Below, piece after piece: positions 1 to 6,081 of a DNA stretch of 10,120 nucleotides. The notes below the pieces were generated by a model, which did no database searches, had not been told where the DNA came from, and saw nothing but the letters and a program-made list of their open reading frames with translations. Numbering within the stretch: position 1 is the stretch's first letter; each line of letters begins with the position of its first letter. Source of the stretch: an uncultured Agathobacter sp. GTDB taxonomy: Bacteria > Bacillota > Clostridia > Lachnospirales > Lachnospiraceae. Location of the stretch: positions 1 to 10,120 of the forward strand of contig CAKRKX010000084.1 in assembly GCA_934358675.1 (NCBI GenBank), read 5' to 3'. Both the position numbers and the translations under genes were made by a program.

Positions 1-967
1 CCGCTACACTGATGCCGGTCATATTTGATGCATTCGCGTTCACTGTGATCTTACCTGTATTCGAGCAGGAATCGATTCCACTATTGCTCTCTCCTATGAC
101 ACCGACGATATTCGCTTCTGTCGCGAATCCTTCTGCTGCCTTTTCGATCGTACAGATGATTGCTCCGGTGTTTTTACAGTTTTTAACTGCTTTTTTCCCA
201 TAAAAGGAATTTGCTACACCGGATATTGTAAATTCATTTCCGCCCCATTCGTCACTCGGCTTATAAGTGACCTTGATCGTTCCTTTATTGGTACAATTCT
301 GTAATAGTGACTTTGATGAACTGCCGGATGCAATCCTTGTGATTCCTCCGACATCGCAGGAAGGTGAGCTATCTGCTGTTCCTCTGACATTCACAGTGAT
401 ATTGATAGCATTCACACAATTCTTTATCACTGCCTTTTCATCATTCGCAAGTACGATTCCGCCAATATAAGCAGCTTCCCCCTTGACGGAGATCTTTCCG
501 GAGGTTTTGATCTGATCAAAGGTACAGTTCGTAGCGCTGCATACCAATGTTCCTATCGTTCCACCATCCTGAAGATTAATATCTACACCGGTAACGGAAA
601 TGTTTTTAAATACGGCACCGCTCGCATATCCGAAAATACCTGCATTCTCAGCCCAGCTTGAGGTCTTGTAAGTATAACCGGTCAGCTTGTGCCCTTTACC
701 ATCAAGCTGTCCCTTAAATGGATGATCTCTGTCCCCAAACAGCTGGAAATCTGCGGGCAATTTGATATCCTTTGCAAGATAATAATTCCCTGACGGATTG
801 CTCTCCATCGCCTTTAAGTCCTCTGCTGTCGAGACCGCGGTTGCCGCTGCTGCTTTCAAATTTACCGATGCAGCTTCCACTTTTGTAGCCGGTGCTGCGA
901 ATACAGCATTTGCAGGTGTAGAAAATGCCATCAGTGCAGCCAAAGATAATGTCAGTATTTTTTTCAT
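1..967 (-). CDS. Secreted repeat (probable beta-helix) surface protein, 3' end outside window
   Basis: This frame is open from an ATG at 967 to the window edge, giving 322 residues with no stop, so the C-terminus is missing. Residues 1 to about 25 form a signal peptide: a Lys-Lys start, a hydrophobic core and Ala-x-Ala cleavage options near residues 21-25. An Ala-rich segment follows to about residue 48. Residues 60-130 contain the pattern YYLAKDI...FKGQLDGKGHKL...GIFGYA...FKNISV, typical of GLUG-like or right-handed beta-helix surface proteins of gut Firmicutes. Further on, cysteines at 148, 184, 225, 264 and 301 recur every 36-41 residues, mostly as N-C-x-N-x-G-x-I, with a G-G-I/S-G-V strand in between. 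The start is supported by AAAGGAG at 981-975. It is transcribed divergently from the fatty-acid operon. Its role is unknown; a cell-surface or carbohydrate-related role is inference. An anchoring domain could lie in the missing part. Confidence 0.85.
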   Translation of the reverse strand, partial: MKKILTLSLAALMAFSTPANAVFAAPATKVEAASVNLKAAAATAVSTAEDLKAMESNPSGNYYLAKDIKLPADFQLFGDRDHPFKGQLDGKGHKLTGYTYKTSSWAENAGIFGYASGAVFKNISVTGVDINLQDGGTIGTLVCSATNCTFDQIKTSGKISVKGEAAYIGGIVLANDEKAVIKNCVNAINITVNVRGTADSSPSCDVGGITRIASGSSSKSLLQNCTNKGTIKVTYKPSDEWGGNEFTISGVANSFYGKKAVKNCKNTGAIICTIEKAAEGFATEANIVGVIGESNSGIDSCSNTGKITVNANASNMTGISVA

Positions 968-987
968 TGTCCTACTCCTTTCGCTCA

Positions 988-1007
988 GATCTTCCTGTAG
1001 GAAGATC
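988..1007 (-). promoter_or_regulatory. Perfect hairpin in the leader of the secreted protein gene
   Basis: A perfect 20-bp palindrome: GATCTTCC, a TGTA loop, GGAAGATC. It lies 6 nt upstream of the AAAGGAG ribosome binding site (981-975) of the minus-strand gene and downstream of its predicted promoter, so it would form in the 5' untranslated RNA. It could stabilise the mRNA, modulate translation, or be a DNA operator. The sequence alone does not decide which. Confidence 0.5.
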
Positions 1008-1026
1008 CAATCTATATGATATTTGT

Positions 1027-1060
1027 ATTATCATAAGCCGTACCTCAAGGTCCAAGTCAA
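1027..1060 (-). promoter_or_regulatory. Promoter for the secreted protein gene
   Basis: On the minus strand, TTGGAC (1055-1050) and GATAAT (1032-1027) are separated by 17 nt, a good sigma-A arrangement. An overlapping alternative is TTGACT (1060-1055) with TATGAT (1035-1030) and a 19-nt spacer that carries the small dyad ACCT-TG-AGGT. The transcription start would fall near 1020, about 50 nt before the start codon. Confidence 0.5.
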
Positions 1061-1103
1061 GAAATATGTAGAAAATTAAAATCCGGCCGCTTATGAAAAA
1101 TAC

Positions 1104-1116
1104 CTTGACAATCAAA
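1104..1116. promoter_or_regulatory. Putative FabT operator O1 (overlaps -35)
   Basis: The inverted repeat TTGA-CAA-TCAA overlaps the -35 of the operon promoter. It belongs to an 18-nt sequence, TTGACAATCAAACTATTT, repeated exactly at 1150-1167. The outer pair is broken here (C instead of T), so it may be weaker than O2 and O3. The TTTGA-N3-TCAAA form resembles the FabT operator known from streptococci. Binding here should block RNA polymerase directly. Confidence 0.6.
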
Positions 1117-1133
1117 CTATTTTGAAATATACT
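1105..1133 (+). promoter_or_regulatory. Promoter of the fatty-acid operon
   Basis: A perfect -35 hexamer TTGACA (1105-1110) is separated by exactly 17 nt from TATACT (1128-1133), one mismatch from the -10 consensus. Transcription would start near 1140, leaving a leader of about 79 nt before acpP. The -35 lies inside the first putative FabT operator, and two more operators follow just downstream of the predicted start. The other two operators also contain TTGACA but have no good -10 at the right distance. Confidence 0.7.
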
Positions 1134-1148
1134 TTGCCTAACAAATAA

Positions 1149-1161
1149 TTTGACAATCAAA
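1149..1161. promoter_or_regulatory. Putative FabT operator O2
   Basis: A perfect inverted repeat TTTGA-CAA-TCAAA, about 10 nt downstream of the predicted transcription start. It sits 45 nt after O1 and 16 nt before O3. The FabT gene is at the end of the same operon, which supports the reading as an operator. Confidence 0.65.
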
Positions 1162-1164
1162 CTA

Positions 1165-1177
1165 TTTGACAATCAAA
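1165..1177. promoter_or_regulatory. Putative FabT operator O3
   Basis: A second perfect TTTGA-CAA-TCAAA repeat, identical in its 13-nt core to O2. The 16-nt centre spacing is about one and a half helical turns, so paired dimers would bind on roughly opposite faces of the DNA. It lies in the acpP leader, about 40 nt before the start codon, and could act as a roadblock. Confidence 0.65.
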
Positions 1178-1218
1178 ACAATTTATGATGAATTTTAGAG
1201 GGAAAAGGAGATTACACC

Positions 1219-1452
1219 ATGTTAGAGAAATTAAAAGAGATTATTGCAGACCAGTTAAATGTTGATGCAGCAAGCATTACAGCAGAGTCCAGATTCAAGG
1301 AGGATCTTGAGGCAGATTCTCTGGATCTGTTTGAACTGGTGATGTCATTGGAGGAGGAGTATGACGTAGAGATTCCTTCTGAGGACTTAGAGAAGATCTT
1401 AACAGTCGGTGATGTAATCAAATATCTTGAGGACAAAGGTGTAGAGGCATAA
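1219..1452 (+). CDS. acpP: Acyl carrier protein
   Basis: A 77-residue acidic protein of normal ACP length. It carries growing acyl chains on a 4'-phosphopantetheine arm through the fatty-acid cycle in the cytoplasm. The attachment site is Ser34 in the motif [11 protein letters not shown], just before the acidic recognition helix II ([14 protein letters not shown]). The usual form is DSLDTVELV, so the Leu-Phe after the Asp is a mild variation. The start is set by AAAAGGAGA (1203-1211) eight nt upstream. It is the first gene of the operon, behind the promoter and the FabT operators, and is followed after two nt by fabK. The 12 nt around its ribosome binding site recur exactly ahead of gdhA, which may reflect high translation of both genes. 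Confidence 0.97.
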   Translation: MLEKLKEIIADQLNVDAASITAESRFKEDLEADSLDLFELVMSLEEEYDVEIPSEDLEKILTVGDVIKYLEDKGVEA

Positions 1453-1454
1453 AT

Positions 1455-2387
1455 ATGAAGACTAGAGTGACGGAACTTCTCGGAATTACTTATCCGATCA
1501 TCCAGGGCGGAATGGCCTGGGTAGCCACTCACGAGCTCGCCAGCGCAGTATCAAACGCTGGCGGTCTTGGCATTATAGGGGCTGGTGGTGCTCCGGCATC
1601 CTGGGTGCGCGAGCAGATCCAGGCGGCGAAGAAAGAGACGGATAAGCCATTTGGTGTCAATCTGATGCTGATGAATCCGGATGCAGATGCGATTGCCAAG
1701 GTACTTGTGGAAGAAGGCGTTAAGGTTGTTACGACTGGAGCTGGAAATCCGGCAAAATACATGCAGATGTGGAAGGAAGCGGGAATCAAAGTGATTCCCG
1801 TTGTCGCGAGTGTGGCACTTGCCAAATTGATGGAGCGCGGCGGCGCGGATGCGGTCGTTGCAGAAGGAACCGAGTCTGGCGGACATATCGGTTCGCAGAC
1901 AACGATGACGCTGGTTCCGCAGGTAGTTGATGCAGTATCGATTCCGGTGATTGCAGCCGGTGGTATCGCAGATGGACGTGGATTTGCGGCAGCGATGATG
2001 CTCGGTGCGGATGCGGTGCAGATGGGAACGAGATTTGTTGTGGCAAATGAGTCTATCGTTCATGAGAATTACAAGGATCGCGTGATCAAGGCAAAAGACA
2101 TTGATTCGGAAGTGACCGGCATGTCGACCGGACATCCGATCCGTGTCATCCGCAACAAGATGACGCGTGAGTACCTGCAGATGGAGAAAGATGGTGCAAG
2201 CTTAGATGAGCTGGAACAGCTGACACTTGGTGCTTTGCGCAAGGCAGTTGTGGAAGGCGATGTGATGTACGGCAGCGTGATGGCGGGACAGTCCGCGGGA
2301 CTGGTCCACAAGAAGGAGAGCTGCGCCGAGATCATTCAGGAAATTATGGCGGATGCACATAAGCTGCTTTCGACCACGGAAGGTTAA
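1455..2387 (+). CDS. fabK: Enoyl-[acyl-carrier-protein] reductase, FMN-dependent FabK
   Basis: A 310-residue TIM-barrel flavoprotein that reduces trans-2-enoyl-ACP with NAD(P)H in the last step of each elongation cycle. The N-terminus (RVTELLGITYPIIQGGMAWV) and the blocks GGLGIIGAG, PFGVNLMLMNP, VKVVTTGAGNP, IPVIAAGGIADG and ADAVQMGTRFV closely follow streptococcal FabK. The conserved catalytic-region His is His144 in EGTESGGHIG, the same number as in Streptococcus pneumoniae FabK. FabK and nitronate monooxygenase share this fold, but the operon position and the His144 block favour FabK. The start codon lies two nt after the acpP stop, with AGAGG at 1443-1447, so translation is probably coupled. 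No FabI is present in the window; organisms that rely on FabK are known to be intrinsically insensitive to triclosan. Confidence 0.96.
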   Translation: MKTRVTELLGITYPIIQGGMAWVATHELASAVSNAGGLGIIGAGGAPASWVREQIQAAKKETDKPFGVNLMLMNPDADAIAKVLVEEGVKVVTTGAGNPAKYMQMWKEAGIKVIPVVASVALAKLMERGGADAVVAEGTESGGHIGSQTTMTLVPQVVDAVSIPVIAAGGIADGRGFAAAMMLGADAVQMGTRFVVANESIVHENYKDRVIKAKDIDSEVTGMSTGHPIRVIRNKMTREYLQMEKDGASLDELEQLTLGALRKAVVEGDVMYGSVMAGQSAGLVHKKESCAEIIQEIMADAHKLLSTTEG

Positions 2388-2440
2388 ATATTGAGCAGAC
2401 ATATGGACGTAAATTTTGTCTGGTTACTGTCTGTGTAAGT

Positions 2441-2464
2441 AATGTTCTCACCCGGTGAGACATT
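2441..2464 (+). promoter_or_regulatory. Hairpin in the fabK-fabD gap
   Basis: AATGT-CTCAC and GTGAG-ACATT can pair around a CCG loop with a single bulged T. The hairpin ends about seven nt before the fabD ribosome binding site (AGAGGA) and has no T-run after it, so it is not an intrinsic terminator. It may affect mRNA stability or fabD translation. Confidence 0.4.
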
Positions 2465-2481
2465 TCAGAAAAGAGGAAAGA

Positions 2482-3423
2482 ATGAAGAGAGTATTTATGT
2501 TCCCAGGACAGGGTTCCCAATATGTTGGAATGGGCAAGGAATTCTACGATAACAGACCGGAGTGCAAGGCGGTCTATGATCTGGCATCGGAAGTGACCGG
2601 GCTTGATGTTGCGGCGCTTTGTTTCGAGGAGAATGACAAGTTAAATATTACGGAATATACACAGATCTGTATGCTGACAACGGAGGCTGCAATCTATGCA
2701 GCGTTAAAGGAAGAAGGCATCACCTGCGATGTGACCGCGGGATTGAGCCTTGGAGAGTACGGCGCATTGATCGCATCCGGCGCGATGAGTATGAAGGATG
2801 CTTTCGCGGTCGTAAGAAAACGTGGCATCTATATGCAGGAAGCGTATCCGACCGGCGGCGCAATGTCTGCAATCTTAGGACTGGATGCAGAGGTGATCGC
2901 CCAGACCTGTGAGAAAACACAGAACGAACTTCGCAGCGCAGGCAACGAGGCAGCAGTTGTATCGGTTGCCAATTACAACTGTCCGGGACAGATCGTGATC
3001 ACAGGAACAGAGGATGCGGTAAGCGTTGCGGGAGATGCATTAAAGGAAGCCGGTGCGAAACGTGTGGTTCCTCTTAAAGTCAGTGGACCGTTCCATTCGC
3101 AGCTTTTAAACGGAGCAGGAGAGAAGCTTGGTGAGGCATTAAAGGATGTGACGATCGGCGCGATCACAACTCCGTATCTTGCTAACGTGAATGCAGATTA
3201 TGTGACAGATCCGGCAGCAGTCAAGGATCTGCTGGTGCGCCAGGTATCTTCTTCCGTTCACTGGCAGCAGACCATTGAGCGTCTGATTGCAGACGGCGCA
3301 GATGAGTTCGTAGAGATTGGACCGGGACGTTCTCTTTCCGGATTTATGCGGAAGATCAACCGTGATGTCACGACCTGCAATATCGATAAGATGGAGGATT
3401 TTGTAAATTATGTTAACCGGTAA
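2482..3423 (+). CDS. fabD: Malonyl-CoA:ACP transacylase
   Basis: A 313-residue protein, normal for FabD. It moves malonate from CoA to ACP to supply the chain-extending substrate. Hallmarks are FPGQGSQ at residues 7-13, the nucleophile Ser89 in GLSLGEYGAL, and His205 in SGPFHSQLL, together the expected Ser-His pair of the acyltransferase fold. The C-terminal block EFVEIGPGRSLSGFMRKI is also typical. I chose the ATG at 2482 because AGAGGA sits six nt upstream and the protein then begins MKRVFMFPGQG. An in-frame GTG at 2455 would add nine residues, has no ribosome binding site and lies inside a hairpin. The last 14 nt overlap fabG in another frame, indicating coupled translation. Confidence 0.97.
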   Translation: MKRVFMFPGQGSQYVGMGKEFYDNRPECKAVYDLASEVTGLDVAALCFEENDKLNITEYTQICMLTTEAAIYAALKEEGITCDVTAGLSLGEYGALIASGAMSMKDAFAVVRKRGIYMQEAYPTGGAMSAILGLDAEVIAQTCEKTQNELRSAGNEAAVVSVANYNCPGQIVITGTEDAVSVAGDALKEAGAKRVVPLKVSGPFHSQLLNGAGEKLGEALKDVTIGAITTPYLANVNADYVTDPAAVKDLLVRQVSSSVHWQQTIERLIADGADEFVEIGPGRSLSGFMRKINRDVTTCNIDKMEDFVNYVNR

Positions 3424-4150
3424 GAATGCGCTCGTCACAGGCGCGGGAAAAGGAATTGGCAAGGCAATCGCGATGGAGCTTGCAGTAAATGGCGCCTTTG
3501 TCATCGTCAACTATAACGGATCGAAGGCTGCGGCGGAGCAGACGGTCGCAGAGATTCAGGAAGCAGGCGGCGATGCTGTCGCATACCAGTGTAACGTTGC
3601 AGATTATGAAGCCTGCGGCGGCATGGTTTCCGAGCTGATCAAAACATATAAGCATATCGATATCTTAGTCAACAATGCCGGAATTACAAGAGACGGACTG
3701 TTGATGAAGATGAGTGAGGACGATTTCGATGCGGTCATCGATACGAATCTGAAGGGATGCTTCAACACGATCCGTCACCTGTCGCGCTATTTCTTAAAGC
3801 AGCGCGCCGGTAAAATCGTCAATATTTCATCGGTATCCGGAATCCTCGGTAATGCAGGGCAGGCAAACTATTCTGCGAGCAAGGCGGGCATCATTGGATT
3901 GACCAAGGCGGTAGCAAGAGAACTTGCAAGCCGCGGCATTAATGTGAATGCGGTTGCACCTGGATTTGTGGAGACGGATATGACGGATGCATTGCCGGAC
4001 AGCGTGAAGGAAGGCCTGTGTGCACAGATTCCGCTCGGACGCACCGGAAAACCGGAGGATATCGCAAAGGCAGTGGCATTTCTTGCCTCGCCTGCAGCGG
4101 ATTACATTACAGGTCAGGTTTTATCGGTTGACGGAGGTATGGCGATCTAA
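3410..4150 (+). CDS. fabG: 3-oxoacyl-ACP reductase
   Basis: A 246-residue short-chain dehydrogenase that reduces 3-oxoacyl-ACP to 3-hydroxyacyl-ACP with NADPH. The nucleotide-binding motif TGAGKGIG is at residues 10-17, and NNAG follows in the central region. The catalytic residues are Ser141 (NISSVSG), Tyr154 and Lys158 (NYSASKAG), each offset by three from the E. coli numbering. The C-terminus DYITGQVLSVDGGMAI is the standard FabG ending. The start overlaps fabD by 14 nt, with GGAGGA at 3393-3398 inside fabD. FabG paralogues act on many substrates, but the location between fabD and fabF makes fatty-acid synthesis the clear role. Confidence 0.97.
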   Translation: MLTGKNALVTGAGKGIGKAIAMELAVNGAFVIVNYNGSKAAAEQTVAEIQEAGGDAVAYQCNVADYEACGGMVSELIKTYKHIDILVNNAGITRDGLLMKMSEDDFDAVIDTNLKGCFNTIRHLSRYFLKQRAGKIVNISSVSGILGNAGQANYSASKAGIIGLTKAVARELASRGINVNAVAPGFVETDMTDALPDSVKEGLCAQIPLGRTGKPEDIAKAVAFLASPAADYITGQVLSVDGGMAI

Positions 4151-4151
4151 G

Positions 4152-4193
4152 AAGCTTCTGGCATGAGCCGACGAGACAAACATCAAGAAGCTT
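4152..4193 (+). repeat. Inverted repeat in the fabG-fabF gap
   Basis: AAGCTTCT (4152-4159) and AGAAGCTT (4186-4193) are perfect 8-nt inverted repeats with a 26-nt loop, starting directly after the fabG stop. No T-run follows. The remaining gap to fabF holds only its ribosome binding site. A weak structural feature of unknown role. Confidence 0.3.
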
Positions 4194-4246
4194 GCTGCAA
4201 CAGGATAGAGATGCGACCTTTTATGGGAGCACAGAAAGGAAAAATC

Positions 4247-5482
4247 ATGAGCAGAAGAGTAGTTGTAACCGGTATGGGTGCGATCACGCCGATCGGTTTA
4301 AGCGTAGATGAATTTTGGAATGGAGTGAAAGAGGGAAAACTCGGATTTGGCGAGATCACCCGTTTTGACTCCAGTGAATATAAAGCACATATGGCGGCAG
4401 AGGTAAAAGGCTTTGTCGGCAAGGATTATATGGATTTTAAGGCAGCCAAGAGAATGGAGCTTTTCTCGCAGTATGCGGTAGCGGCAGCGGGAGAAGCCAT
4501 CGAGGATGCGGGGCTGGATATGACGAAGGAAGATCCGTACCGTGTCGGCACAGCAATCGGTTCCGGAGTTGGAAGCCTTCAGGCGATCGAGCGTGAGTAC
4601 ACGAAGCTTGTGGAAAAAGGCCCGGGACGAGTCAACCCGATTTTCGTTCCGCTGATGATTTCCAACATGGCATGCGGAAACGTATCGATCCAGTTCGGAT
4701 TACAGGGCAAAAGCATCAATGATGTGACTGCCTGCGCGACCGGAACAAACAATATCGGAGAGGCATTCCGAAGCATTCAGTACGGTGAGGCGGATGTCAT
4801 GGTAACAGGTGGAACGGAAGGCAGCGTATGTCCGACGGCAATCGCTGGATTTGCAGCACTGACCGCACTCTCTCCGTCAACCGATCCTGAGAAATGTTCT
4901 CTGCCTTTTGACAAGAACCGAAGCGGATTCGTTCTCGGCGAAGGTGCAGGCGTTGTTGTGCTCGAAGAATTGGAGCATGCAAAGGCAAGAGGCGCAAAGA
5001 TCTACGCGGAAGTTGTCGGATACGGATGTTCCGCAGATGCCTACCACATCACTTCCCCATTGGAGGACGGTGCGGGCGCAGCGCGAGCAATGCTGAATGC
5101 CGTGGAAGATGCCGGTGTGGATAAAAATGAGATCAACTATATCAATGCGCACGGAACAGGAACGCATCACAACGATCTGTTTGAGACACGCGCGATCAAG
5201 CTGGCGTTCGGTGAGCATGCGAAGGATATGAAGATCAACTCGACCAAGTCGATGATCGGTCATCTCTTAGGTGCGGCCGGAGCGGTTGAGTTTATTACCT
5301 GTGTCAAGGAGATTGAGGAAGGTTATATCCACAAGACAGCCGGATACGAGATGCCGGACGAGGAGATCGACCTGAATTACTGTAAGGAAGCGTATAACGA
5401 GGATGTCGAGTATGCATTATCCAACTCTCTTGGTTTCGGCGGACATAATGCAAGTATCTTAATAAGCAAGTATGAAGAATAA
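4247..5482 (+). CDS. fabF: 3-oxoacyl-ACP synthase II (KAS II)
   Basis: A 411-residue thiolase-fold condensing enzyme that extends acyl-ACP by two carbons using malonyl-ACP. The catalytic triad is Cys163 (TACATGT), His302 (NAHGTGT) and His339 (SMIGHLLGAAG), with the supporting Lys334; the cysteine number equals that of E. coli FabF. The C-terminal NSLGFGGHNASI block is standard. I chose the ATG at 4247 because AAAGGA lies about six nt upstream and the protein then begins MSRRVVVTGMG. An in-frame ATG at 4163 would add 28 residues with no family counterpart. It is the only elongating condensing enzyme in the cluster; FabB is not seen. The gap to fabZ is 90 nt, where accB is usual in related clusters. 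Confidence 0.97.
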   Translation: MSRRVVVTGMGAITPIGLSVDEFWNGVKEGKLGFGEITRFDSSEYKAHMAAEVKGFVGKDYMDFKAAKRMELFSQYAVAAAGEAIEDAGLDMTKEDPYRVGTAIGSGVGSLQAIEREYTKLVEKGPGRVNPIFVPLMISNMACGNVSIQFGLQGKSINDVTACATGTNNIGEAFRSIQYGEADVMVTGGTEGSVCPTAIAGFAALTALSPSTDPEKCSLPFDKNRSGFVLGEGAGVVVLEELEHAKARGAKIYAEVVGYGCSADAYHITSPLEDGAGAARAMLNAVEDAGVDKNEINYINAHGTGTHHNDLFETRAIKLAFGEHAKDMKINSTKSMIGHLLGAAGAVEFITCVKEIEEGYIHKTAGYEMPDEEIDLNYCKEAYNEDVEYALSNSLGFGGHNASILISKYEE

Positions 5483-5572
5483 GAAAGCAGCCTTGATTTG
5501 CTGACAACATGATATGCAACGCCGGTCGGTACGACAAGCAAGGGAACGAGCCGGTGTTCCAAGGAGGATATT
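5483..5572 (+). other. fabF-fabZ gap, no gene (usual accB position)
   Basis: These 90 nt contain no convincing coding sequence and only short, weak inverted repeats. The 3' end carries the strong AAGGAGG ribosome binding site (5561-5567) of fabZ. In many Firmicute FAS II clusters the biotin carboxyl carrier gene accB sits here. No Met-Lys-Met biotinylation motif or other accB remnant is visible. Confidence 0.5.
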
Positions 5573-5992
5573 ATGACAACGCAGGAGATTATGGAAATTC
5601 TGCCGCATCGCCAGCCGTTTTTGCTGATCGATACGGTGGAGGAGTTAGAGCCGGGCGTGCGCGCTGTGGCAAAGAAAAATGTGACATATAACGAGCCTTA
5701 TTTTGCCGGACACTTTCCGGGGAATCCGGTGATGCCGGGCGTGCTGATCATTGAGGCTTTGGCGCAGACGGGCGCGGTAGCGATCCTGTCGCAGCCGGAG
5801 TGGAAAGGAAAGACTGCATATTTTGCAGGCATCAATCAGGCAAAATTCAAGCAGAAAGTTGTGCCGGGAGATACGCTTTTACTTGAGACAGAAATTATCA
5901 AGATTAAGGGACCGATCGGTGTGGGCAAAGCGACTGCCCGTGTGAACGGAAAGCTTGCATGTTCTGCAGAATTGACATTTGCGATAGGGTAA
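5573..5992 (+). CDS. fabZ: 3-hydroxyacyl-ACP dehydratase
   Basis: A 139-residue hot-dog-fold dehydratase of normal length that removes water from 3-hydroxyacyl-ACP to give trans-2-enoyl-ACP for FabK. The N-terminal block [13 protein letters not shown] and the active-site block [19 protein letters not shown] are both present, with the catalytic pair His47 and Glu61. The start has AAGGAGG (5561-5567) at ideal spacing. It is the only dehydratase in the operon. No FabA, FabN or FabM lies nearby, so the source of unsaturated chains is not explained by this locus; some FabZ paralogues isomerise as well, but the sequence does not let me tell. Confidence 0.97.
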   Translation: MTTQEIMEILPHRQPFLLIDTVEELEPGVRAVAKKNVTYNEPYFAGHFPGNPVMPGVLIIEALAQTGAVAILSQPEWKGKTAYFAGINQAKFKQKVVPGDTLLLETEIIKIKGPIGVGKATARVNGKLACSAELTFAIG

Positions 5993-5994
5993 TA

Positions 5995-6019
5995 TGCAAT
6001 ACATCTGTGATGTATCGCA
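5995..6019 (+). repeat. Dispersed hairpin repeat, copy 1 (fabZ-accDA gap)
   Basis: TGCAATACATC and GATGTATCGCA pair around a TGT loop with one mismatch, starting three nt after the fabZ stop. The same 25-nt sequence with three differences occurs at 9377-9401 after fabT. No T-run follows, so it is not an ordinary terminator. It may be a small mobile or RNA-processing hairpin. Confidence 0.5.
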
Positions 6020-6023
6020 AGCG

Positions 6024-6059
6024 TCAGCCCATCGGCGCAGCCGATTTGGAATGGGCTGA
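6024..6059 (+). promoter_or_regulatory. Two-tier stem-loop upstream of accDA
   Basis: TCAGCCCAT (6024-6032) pairs perfectly with ATGGGCTGA (6051-6059). Inside, CGGC and GCCG form a second short stem around GCA. The structure ends about ten nt before the AGAGGG ribosome binding site of accDA and could tune its translation. Together with the hairpin at 5995-6019 it fills most of this gap, where accC is usual in related clusters. Confidence 0.45.
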
Positions 6060-6081
6060 TGTTCAAGAAGAGGGAAACGAT

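Noticed and set aside
798..1019. Plus-strand frame covering the start of the secreted protein gene
   Set aside because: The minus strand holds a signal peptide, a ribosome binding site and a long open frame; the plus-strand frame is its shadow.
1105..1177. CRISPR-like or mobile repeat reading of the repeated TTGACAATCAAAC units
   Set aside because: Only three short units with unequal spacing, located over a promoter; operator sites explain them better.
1551..2135. Long open frame on the minus strand inside fabK (194 codons)
   Set aside because: It lies wholly antisense to a clear FabK gene, has a His/Arg-rich low-quality composition, no ribosome binding site and no recognisable domain.
4163..4246. 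N-terminal extension of FabF from an ATG at 4163
   Set aside because: The family begins at MSRRVVVTGMG; the upstream segment is non-conserved and lies in the gap with an inverted repeat.
4877..5263. 128-codon minus-strand frame inside fabF
   Set aside because: Antisense to the conserved His302 to His339 region of FabF; no independent support.
5959..6081. N-terminal extension of AccDA from an ATG at 5959
   Set aside because: The extra residues match no AccD sequence, run through the fabZ end and two hairpins, and have no ribosome binding site; the ATG at 6082 has one.
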